Under the pieces are notes generated by a model, which was given only the letters and a program-made list of their open reading frames with translations, was not told where the DNA came from and did not search any database. Both the position numbers and the translations under genes were made by a program. A stretch of DNA of 5,504 bases from Campylobacterales bacterium (GTDB taxonomy: Bacteria > Campylobacterota > Campylobacteria > Campylobacterales > JALSKU01): the NCBI GenBank assembly GCA_027038335.1, contig JALVWI010000315.1, positions 1 through 5,504 on the forward strand, in the 5' to 3' direction. Positions 1-5,260 of this stretch are shown piece after piece (positions within the stretch are counted from its first letter, which is position 1; each line of letters begins with the position of its first letter).

Positions 1-96
1 TAATGATATATGGATAAGTCTTGTTACTCCATAAGTTTTTAAATATAAAAGTGTAGGCTCTTTTTTGACTATCTCTCCCTCAATTCCTACTATCAT
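1..96 (-). CDS. ruvA: Holliday junction branch migration protein RuvA, N-terminal fragment (gene runs off window)
   Basis: The reverse complement of this stretch reads 32 uninterrupted codons from an ATG at 96-94, beginning MIVGIEGEIVKKEPT and continuing to the window edge. This is the first beta-strand region of the RuvA OB-fold domain (family pattern M-I-x-x-x-x-G-x-I-x-x-K-x-P). RuvA forms tetramers that hold the four-way DNA junction and load the RuvB motor during recombinational repair. The start overlaps the stop of the upstream FapA-like gene by one base (TAATG), which suggests translational coupling; only a weak GTGAG-like purine stretch lies upstream, at about 109-113. The fragment is short, so the call rests on the opening residues plus the known Campylobacterota order of a fapA-like gene followed by ruvA. 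The remaining three quarters or more of the protein lies outside the window. Confidence 0.85.
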   Translation of the reverse strand, partial: MIVGIEGEIVKKEPTLLYLKTYGVTRLIHISL

Positions 97-2003
97 TATG
101 TGTCAAACTCACTTTTTCTATTTATTTTATATTTTCCCTCTTCGATTTTAGAAAGAGTGATATTCTTTGATATTTCACCCTCTTCAGTAACATGGATTAC
201 CTCAACATTAGGTGACAACAGTACAAATTTTATCTCATTATATTCATGCCATACAGAGTGGTTGATAATTTTCGCATTAAGTATAGTTGATTGGATATCA
301 TCTATCTCTTTTTTTATATTTTCTTTTTCTTCTTTTTCTTTTTTATATTTACCTAATTCAATATTGTATGTTGCAATAAGTTGTTGAAAATCTTTTATTT
401 TTTTTACAAGGTTTTTAGATGGTTTTTGTCCTGATTCTTTAAGTTCCATAATCTTATGTCTTATAAGTTCTGCAGTTTCTCTATTTTTATCAATGAGTAT
501 TTTTTTATCTCTTATATCTTTTTTAATAGTATTTATAACTAACTTTATTTTTTTAAGCCTTTTTTCTAAATCATCAATCTTTTCTTGAAAACCCAATACT
601 CTTGAAGGGTCTATGATAAATTTATTATTTGTTCCTTTTAGTTCAGATATTTCTATGATCTCAGAGGCTATCATAGTAACATTTGATACCAACTGTTTTA
701 TATATATCTTTTCAGCTATTACTTCTCCCCCGATAGCTTGCTCTATTTGAACAGTTTTTGCATTAACTTTTCCACCTTCAAGTCTTTTTATCTTGACTCT
801 GTTTCCTTCTGCATAGCCTCTGTGAACACTTATATCAAGGTCGTCAGCATAGATGGAGGCATTTTTATGTGTTTGTCCGCCTATTTTTGCCTTTTTAGCT
901 TTTACTACTGCACCACTTCCGATATTGCCCTCTACTGTTATCTCGGTAGTTTCTACACTCATGCCAGAACCTATGGCATCTTTTAGTGCATCGCTTTCTT
1001 TTATGTTGATCTTTACATTTGATTCAAGATTTGCTTCAATAGAACCTGTAGTTTTAAATGAAACTTCTTCAACCTCCATATTGTCATTTATATCATATTT
1101 ATCTCCTTCTCTACTGACATATCCATCTTTTTTGGCGATAAAAATGATCCTGTTTTCATCCTCTTTTTTTTCTATATTTTCGCTTATGGTAAAATCAATA
1201 GAGTATCTTTGTTTCGGCTCTTTTACTTTTAAAAGTTCACCTTTGCAATTTCTACCGTTTCTACCCTCTTTAGCTTTGATATATTCTATAACAATGTCAC
1301 CTTTTTGAACAGCATGAATATATCCTCTTTTAGAATAGTCTATTCTATCTTGCTCATCTTTTTTATTGGCATTTTTTTTATAATGAAATATAAGATTGTC
1401 ATTTACAGGTGCTATTGGATCAACGCAGTTGCACACAACAAATGTATGATCTTCATCCAAAAAGTTATTTATTCGAATTTTGGAGATTATTTTTTCGACT
1501 TCTTTTTTTAGTTCACTTTGAAATATAGAGATAAGCATAGATTGTTTAAGTAATTTCTTATTGATTTCTCCAGTAATATAATCTTTTAATTTGCTACTAT
1601 ATTTTATGTCAAAATCTTTCTTAATTGTTGCTATTATTTTTGTAAGAAATTTATTGCCTCCAAGTATTATTTCAAGAAGTGGAGATTTATCTTTGTCCTT
1701 TAAAAATATTTCTACTTTATACTGCTGTTTGATTTGCAACTCTTCATTTAGTAAAAAGTCCTCATCTTTAAACTGTTCTATATTGGAGTCGTTTATCTCC
1801 ATCCATTCATCATCTTTATGGGTTTTAAAAACACTTTTAAATGACAAAAGAGTAAAGTCAAGTTGGTTAAGATGTATATTTTGAGAAGATGAAATATTTT
1901 TTAACTCTTGGTTGACATTTTCTGTATCTATCATAATATTTTGAAAATCAATCTCTTGCATTTGATCTTTATGTCCATCTTTGTTTTTACCAAATAAACT
2001 CAA
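96..2003 (-). CDS. FapA-like (DUF342) beta-helix / coiled-coil protein, cytoplasmic, function uncertain
   Basis: A 635-residue protein with no signal peptide and no membrane helix. Seen in order: a charged N-terminal region (1-180) not recognised as any domain; a segment at about 186-258 matching the DUF342 signature, with FVVCNCVDP where the family has A-x-G-x-x-P and EGRNGRNCKG where it has a G-x-x-G-x-x-V-x-G stretch; a glycine-punctuated repeat region (about 310-455; glycines at 346, 348, 359, 362, 364, 375-376, 396, 400, 410-411, 425-426) as expected for a right-handed beta-helix; a lysine/glutamate-rich coiled coil (about 470-580); and a short beta-rich tail (580-630). In Vibrio vulnificus FapA is needed for flagellar assembly and responds to the PTS protein IIA-Glc; that role cannot be assumed here. 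The TTG start is preferred over ATG codons 15 and 24 because AAAGG lies 7 nt upstream. It sits upstream of ruvA, overlapping by one base, and diverges from murJ. Confidence 0.85.
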   Translation of the reverse strand: MSLFGKNKDGHKDQMQEIDFQNIMIDTENVNQELKNISSSQNIHLNQLDFTLLSFKSVFKTHKDDEWMEINDSNIEQFKDEDFLLNEELQIKQQYKVEIFLKDKDKSPLLEIILGGNKFLTKIIATIKKDFDIKYSSKLKDYITGEINKKLLKQSMLISIFQSELKKEVEKIISKIRINNFLDEDHTFVVCNCVDPIAPVNDNLIFHYKKNANKKDEQDRIDYSKRGYIHAVQKGDIVIEYIKAKEGRNGRNCKGELLKVKEPKQRYSIDFTISENIEKKEDENRIIFIAKKDGYVSREGDKYDINDNMEVEEVSFKTTGSIEANLESNVKINIKESDALKDAIGSGMSVETTEITVEGNIGSGAVVKAKKAKIGGQTHKNASIYADDLDISVHRGYAEGNRVKIKRLEGGKVNAKTVQIEQAIGGEVIAEKIYIKQLVSNVTMIASEIIEISELKGTNNKFIIDPSRVLGFQEKIDDLEKRLKKIKLVINTIKKDIRDKKILIDKNRETAELIRHKIMELKESGQKPSKNLVKKIKDFQQLIATYNIELGKYKKEKEEKENIKKEIDDIQSTILNAKIINHSVWHEYNEIKFVLLSPNVEVIHVTEEGEISKNITLSKIEEGKYKINRKSEFDT

Positions 2004-2010
2004 AATAACA

Positions 2011-2015
2011 CCTTT
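2011..2015 (-). promoter_or_regulatory. Ribosome binding site deciding the TTG start of the FapA-like gene
   Basis: On the minus strand AAAGG is followed by 7 nt (TGTTATT) and then TTG at 2003-2001. This good Shine-Dalgarno match at the right distance supports TTG as the start codon rather than the in-frame ATGs 14 and 23 codons further in. Confidence 0.7.
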
Positions 2016-2055
2016 GTCAATTTTTAACTATACACTATTTTGTTTTAAATATCTT

Positions 2056-2061
2056 ATTATA
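2056..2061 (-). promoter_or_regulatory. Candidate sigma-70 -10 element for the FapA-like gene and ruvA
   Basis: The minus strand reads TTTTAGATATAAT, a perfect TATAAT hexamer preceded by a T-run. This fits the Campylobacterota sigma-70 promoter type, in which a T-rich stretch replaces a conserved -35 box. Transcription would start near 2049, giving a leader of about 46 nt. A second, weaker hexamer (TATAGT, complement of 2028-2033) lies nearer the gene but lacks the T-rich approach. Prediction only. Confidence 0.5.
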
Positions 2062-2106
2062 TCTAAAATTATTGAAACCATAGTTAAATGTTAAGTAAAT
2101 TTTTGA

Positions 2107-2112
2107 TATTAT
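2107..2112 (+). promoter_or_regulatory. Candidate sigma-70 extended -10 element for murJ-cysS-cytochrome
   Basis: The plus strand reads TTTTTGATATTAT (2100-2112): a T-run, then TG-A (extended -10), then TATTAT with one mismatch to TATAAT. A start near 2119 would leave a leader of about 20 nt containing the Shine-Dalgarno AAAGGA (2124-2129). It agrees at 11 of 13 positions with the promoter candidate on the other strand. No -35 box is recognisable, as is usual in this phylum. Confidence 0.5.
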
Positions 2113-2123
2113 CCCATAATTAT

Positions 2124-2129
2124 AAAGGA
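2124..2129 (+). promoter_or_regulatory. Ribosome binding site of murJ
   Basis: AAAGGA lies 10 nt before the ATG at 2140-2142, a slightly long but acceptable spacing. The resulting N-terminus, MFRSIFTNSFGILISR, aligns with other MurJ proteins without missing or extra residues. Confidence 0.7.
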
Positions 2130-2139
2130 TGATAGATAT

Positions 2140-3543
2140 ATGTTTCGCTCAATTTTTACCAATAGTTTCGGTATCCTCATATCAAGAATTTTCGGTTTTA
2201 TAAGAGACTTACTTACAGCTTCAATTCTAGGTGCAAATATATATAGTGATATGTTTTTTGTCGCTTTTAAGCTACCAAATCTTTTTAGAAGAATTTTTGC
2301 CGAGGGTGCTTTTACTCAAAGTTTTTTGCCGACTTTTACAAGCTCTAAACACAAGTCATATTTTGCTCTTTCTATATTTGTAAGATTTTTTCTTGTTTTA
2401 GCATTTTTTTCACTATTGGTTACTTTTTTTGACACTTTTTTTACAAAGCTCATAGCTTACGGATTTGATGAAAAGCTTATCAAAGAAGCCGCACCTTTGG
2501 TGGCTATCAACTTTTACTATCTTTTGCTTATATTTTGTGTTACATTTTTATCAACTTTACTACAGTATAAAAATCACTTTGCAACTACAGCTTTTTCAAC
2601 AGCACTTTTAAATATATCTCTTATCTTTGCCCTACTCTACTCCAAAGGACTTCCACCTAAGATAATAGTTTTTTATATGAGCTATGGTGTTGTAGCCGGA
2701 GGATTTTTACAACTTTTTACACATATCATTGCTATCAAAAAATTTGGACTAGATAAGATATTTATTTATGGATGGGAAGCTATCAAAAGAGACAAAGGAG
2801 ATAAAAGTGAGCTTCAAAAATTTTATAAGCTCTTTTTTCATGGAGTTTTAGGAAACTCTACAGCTCAAATATCAGCTTTTATAGATACTTTTTTAGCTAC
2901 TTTTCTTTATAGCGGCTCTATTAGTTATCTATACTATGCCAATAGGATTTTTCAACTCCCTTTAGCTCTGTTTGCCATAGCAACTTCTGTTGCAATCTTT
3001 CCAAAAATCACTAGATATTTAAAAAAAGATGACAAATTTAATGCAAATCTTATCATAAAAAAAAGTTTTTGGTTTTTAGCATATTTGCTTAGTTTTTCTA
3101 CTGTCGGCGGCATACTGCTATCAAAAGAGATCATTTGGCTTCTTTTTCAAAGAGGAGCTTTTAGTGCAAATGATACGGCTCAAAGTTCGGTAGTTTTAAG
3201 TATGTATATGCTTGGACTTTTACCTTACGGGTTGACAAAGATATTTTCGCTATGGCTATACTCTCTTCACAAACAAAAGATAGCCGCTAAGATAGCAACC
3301 ATATCGCTTGGAGCAAATATCATACTATCTTTAGCTCTTATCGTACCTTTAAAAGCTGCGGGGTTGGCACTAGCGGGTTCACTTTCGGGGTTTATTCTTT
3401 TTTTTCTAACTATCAAAGAGTTTGGAGTAAAGAATTTTTTAGGTATAATTGCGGACAAAAAAATGGTATATCTTATCATTGCTATCATTTTAGAGATAGT
3501 TGCCCTACTCTATTTTAAGGAATTTATTGATGTATATATTTGA
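2140..3543 (+). CDS. murJ: Lipid II flippase MurJ (MviN family)
   Basis: A 467-residue integral inner-membrane protein of the MOP exporter superfamily that moves the peptidoglycan precursor lipid II from the cytoplasmic to the periplasmic leaflet. The diagnostic N-terminus is intact: SRIFGFIRD (R16, R22), SDMFFVAFKLPNLFRRIFAEGAF (D37, R50, R51, E55) and, later, SYLYYANRIFQLP (R269). These match E. coli MurJ residues R18, R24, D39, R52 and R270, which line the central cavity. By eye there are about 13 hydrophobic helices, the last at roughly 442-458. E. coli MurJ has 511 residues and 14 helices, so the C-terminus is short. The E. coli D269 position is N268 here. The ATG is preceded by AAAGGA at 2124-2129. 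It is the first gene of the plus-strand cluster, and its last 14 nt overlap the start of cysS. Confidence 0.95.
   Translation: MFRSIFTNSFGILISRIFGFIRDLLTASILGANIYSDMFFVAFKLPNLFRRIFAEGAFTQSFLPTFTSSKHKSYFALSIFVRFFLVLAFFSLLVTFFDTFFTKLIAYGFDEKLIKEAAPLVAINFYYLLLIFCVTFLSTLLQYKNHFATTAFSTALLNISLIFALLYSKGLPPKIIVFYMSYGVVAGGFLQLFTHIIAIKKFGLDKIFIYGWEAIKRDKGDKSELQKFYKLFFHGVLGNSTAQISAFIDTFLATFLYSGSISYLYYANRIFQLPLALFAIATSVAIFPKITRYLKKDDKFNANLIIKKSFWFLAYLLSFSTVGGILLSKEIIWLLFQRGAFSANDTAQSSVVLSMYMLGLLPYGLTKIFSLWLYSLHKQKIAAKIATISLGANIILSLALIVPLKAAGLALAGSLSGFILFFLTIKEFGVKNFLGIIADKKMVYLIIAIILEIVALLYFKEFIDVYI
3517..3521 (+). promoter_or_regulatory. Ribosome binding site of cysS inside the 3' end of murJ
   Basis: AAGGA lies 8 nt before the ATG at 3530-3532, inside the last codons of murJ. 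It selects this ATG over an in-frame TTG at 3500 that would add ten residues not found in CysRS proteins. Confidence 0.75.
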
Positions 3544-4924
3544 TTCACATTTGAAAAAAAAGGTTAAGTTTGAGCCTATAAAAGAGGGGTATGTGTCTAT
3601 CTATGTTTGTGGTCCCACAGTTTATGATGATGCCCATTTAGGACATGCTAGAAGCTCTATAGTTTTTGATCTTTTAAGAAGAGTGTTGATGGAGCTAGGC
3701 TATAAAGTAACTTTTGTAAAAAATTTTACAGATATTGATGATAAAATTATCAATAAAATGAAACAAAGCGGCAAAACTCTTGAAGAGATAACTACCCACT
3801 ATATCAAAAGATACAAAGATGATATGCACTCTTTGAAGGTATTGGATGCTGACATAGAACCAAAAGCTACCCAAACCATAGACGAGATCATAAAGATGAC
3901 TGAAACTTTACTCAAAAGCGGTTGTGCATACAAGCTTGAAGACGGCATATACTTTGATACCTCAAAAGATAAAGATTATTTATCTCTTAGCGGAAGATAT
4001 GAGGATAAAAATCTTCAAAATAGAGTCGAGTGTCACCTTGGCAAAAAAGATCAAAAAGATTTTGCTCTGTGGAAATACTCCAAAGAGAATGAACCAAGCT
4101 ATGAAGCACCTTTTGGAGAGGGAAGACCCGGTTGGCACATAGAGTGTTCGGCTATGATACAAAAGCATTTAGCAAACGATGGTCATTATCAGATAGATAT
4201 TCACGGAGGCGGAGCGGATCTGCTTTTTCCTCACCATGAAAATGAAGCGGCTCAGACAAGATGTTCCTCTCATCAAAGTCTTGCCAAATACTGGATGCAT
4301 AACAGTTTTGTCAATATAAACGGTGAAAAGATGAGCAAATCTTTAGGCAATAGCTTTTTTATAAAAGATGCTCTAAAAGTTTATGATGGAGAGATATTGA
4401 GATTTTATCTACTTTCCACTCACTATAGGCAAAATTTTAACTTCAATGAAGAGGACCTTTTAAACTCTAAAAAAAGACTTGATAAACTATATAGACTAAA
4501 AAGAAGGATATATCCTACAAAAGCTTCCAAATATGATAAAAAGTTTAGAGATGAACTTCTTGAAGCTCTTAGTGATGATTTAAATATATCAAAAGCTTTA
4601 AGTGTTATAGATGAGATGATAAATAGTGCAAATGAAAAACTTGATGCAAATCCAAAAGATAAAGCTTATAAAAAAGAGATTTTAGCCGATATTGAGCTGA
4701 TTTCAAAAGTGTTGGGTATTGGTGATAAAGAGAGTTTTGAGTATTTTCAACTTGGAGTTAGTCAAGAGGAGAAAGAGAAGATCGAAGCTCTTATAGCCAA
4801 AAGAGATGAGGCAAAGAAAAGTAAAGATTATAAAACAGCTGATACTATCAGGAGTGAACTTGAAGAGCTTGATATAATGATAATGGATACACCGGAGGGT
4901 ACAAAGTGGGAAAAACGCTACTAA
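3530..4924 (+). CDS. cysS: Cysteinyl-tRNA synthetase (class I)
   Basis: A 464-residue cytoplasmic enzyme that activates cysteine with ATP and charges tRNA-Cys; length matches the E. coli enzyme (461). Seen in order: MYIFDS, the usual CysRS opening; YVCGPTVYDDAHLGHAR with zinc ligand C27 and the HIGH-type signature HLGH (36-39); NFTDIDDKI; GRPGWHIECSAM with zinc ligand C206; HGGGADLLFPHHENE with ligands H235 and E239; EKMSKSLGN with the KMSKS loop (267-271); a helical region (about 305-400); and the C-terminal anticodon-binding part ending RDEAKKSKDYKTADTIR...DTPEGTKW. All four zinc ligands and both ATP-binding signatures are present, so it should be active. It overlaps murJ by 14 nt and the cytochrome gene by 19 nt, consistent with one transcript and coupled translation. 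As the likely only CysRS gene it should be essential. Confidence 0.98.
   Translation: MYIFDSHLKKKVKFEPIKEGYVSIYVCGPTVYDDAHLGHARSSIVFDLLRRVLMELGYKVTFVKNFTDIDDKIINKMKQSGKTLEEITTHYIKRYKDDMHSLKVLDADIEPKATQTIDEIIKMTETLLKSGCAYKLEDGIYFDTSKDKDYLSLSGRYEDKNLQNRVECHLGKKDQKDFALWKYSKENEPSYEAPFGEGRPGWHIECSAMIQKHLANDGHYQIDIHGGGADLLFPHHENEAAQTRCSSHQSLAKYWMHNSFVNINGEKMSKSLGNSFFIKDALKVYDGEILRFYLLSTHYRQNFNFNEEDLLNSKKRLDKLYRLKRRIYPTKASKYDKKFRDELLEALSDDLNISKALSVIDEMINSANEKLDANPKDKAYKKEILADIELISKVLGIGDKESFEYFQLGVSQEEKEKIEALIAKRDEAKKSKDYKTADTIRSELEELDIMIMDTPEGTKWEKRY
4894..4898 (+). promoter_or_regulatory. Strong ribosome binding site of the cytochrome c gene, inside cysS
   Basis: GGAGG lies 7 nt before the GTG at 4906-4908. 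The bases are the codons for the P-E-G of the conserved DTPEGTKW motif of CysRS. This near-perfect Shine-Dalgarno supports the GTG start, which also gives a complete signal peptide. Confidence 0.8.
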
Positions 4925-5241
4925 TTTCTTCGCTTTTTTGTTCATATTTAATGAGCGCTGATATATATGAGACCATATTTGACGGTAATTGCGGCTCTTG
5001 TCATACTAAAAGTGATCCTTCATCAGCTCCGCTTTTGCAAAATGTGATAAAAAGGTATAAGAAAAAATATCCTACAAAAAAAGAGTTTGTAAAAGCTATT
5101 TCAAACTGGGTTTATGATCCAAATAAAAAAACTTCTCTTTTTCCAAAAGCTATAAAACACTACTCATTGATGCCAGAACTTGGTATAGACAAAGAGACTT
5201 TGCAAGGAATTGCTACATATCTGTATGGTAAAAAAGATTAG
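4906..5241 (+). CDS. Small periplasmic monoheme c-type cytochrome (class I)
   Basis: A 111-residue precursor. Residues 1-18 look like a Sec signal peptide: K3, a hydrophobic core at 4-16 and a likely cut after M-S-A (A18). The mature part of about 93 residues has one heme attachment site, CGSCH (C29, C32, H33 as proximal ligand), followed by SSAPLL and, 56 residues later, SLMPELG, whose M89 is the likely distal ligand. The final helix (about 95-106, ETLQGIATYLYG) fits a class I cytochrome c fold. It presumably shuttles electrons in the periplasm, but the partner cannot be read from the sequence and no oxidase or dehydrogenase gene is nearby. The GTG start, overlapping the cysS end by 19 nt, is chosen on the strong GGAGG and the complete signal peptide. 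The gene ends in the first copy of an 18-bp tandem repeat. Confidence 0.92.
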   Translation: MGKTLLISSLFCSYLMSADIYETIFDGNCGSCHTKSDPSSAPLLQNVIKRYKKKYPTKKEFVKAISNWVYDPNKKTSLFPKAIKHYSLMPELGIDKETLQGIATYLYGKKD

Positions 5242-5259
5242 TATGATAAAAAAGATTAG
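5224..5259 (+). repeat. Tandem duplication of 18 bp covering the cytochrome stop codon
   Basis: TATGGTAAAAAAGATTAG (5224-5241) is followed immediately by TATGATAAAAAAGATTAG (5242-5259), identical at 17 of 18 positions. The first copy encodes the last five residues Y-G-K-K-D and the TAG stop; the second, in the same frame, would encode Y-D-K-K-D and another TAG. It fills nearly the entire gap to the convergent reading frame. Confidence 0.9.
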
Positions 5260-5260
5260 A

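Larger units (their letters stand above)
2004..2139. other. Divergent intergenic region between the FapA-like gene and murJ
   Basis: This 136-bp, strongly AT-rich spacer is the only non-coding gap of any size in the window. It carries both ribosome binding sites, two oppositely directed -10 candidates about 50 bp apart, and a 9-bp inverted repeat (2023-2031 and 2080-2088) that could arise by chance at this base composition. No riboswitch, small RNA or tRNA is evident. Confidence 0.8.

Noticed and set aside
853..1308. A plus-strand open frame of 151 codons opposite the FapA-like gene
   Set aside because: It lies fully antisense to a well-supported gene, has low-complexity S/F/L-rich translation typical of the complement of K/E-rich coding DNA, and no domain. 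The same applies to the frames at 100-387, 738-986, 1305-1511 and 1591-1884.
2952..3134. Minus-strand frames opposite murJ (also 3267-3488)
   Set aside because: Shadows of the murJ frame with no ribosome binding site context or recognisable product; murJ is intact along its length.
3500..3529. In-frame TTG at 3500 as an earlier start for cysS
   Set aside because: It would add ten residues not seen in CysRS N-termini and has no ribosome binding site; AAGGA plus ATG at 3530 fits the family start exactly.
3554..3561. A run of eight A followed by GG early in cysS, a possible slippage or frameshift site (a similar A8 lies in murJ at 3057-3064)
   Set aside because: The reading frame is correct on both sides, long A-runs are common at this base composition, and a shifted product would serve no evident purpose in an essential enzyme.
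3924..4142. Alternative frames inside cysS (also minus 3980-4168 and minus 4703-4945)
   Set aside because: CysRS motifs run unbroken in the main frame through all of these intervals, so they are chance frames.
4936..4947. Possible lipobox around C12 of the cytochrome (SLFC)
   Set aside because: Position -1 is F rather than G, A or S, and a better signal peptidase I site (M-S-A) follows at residues 16-18.
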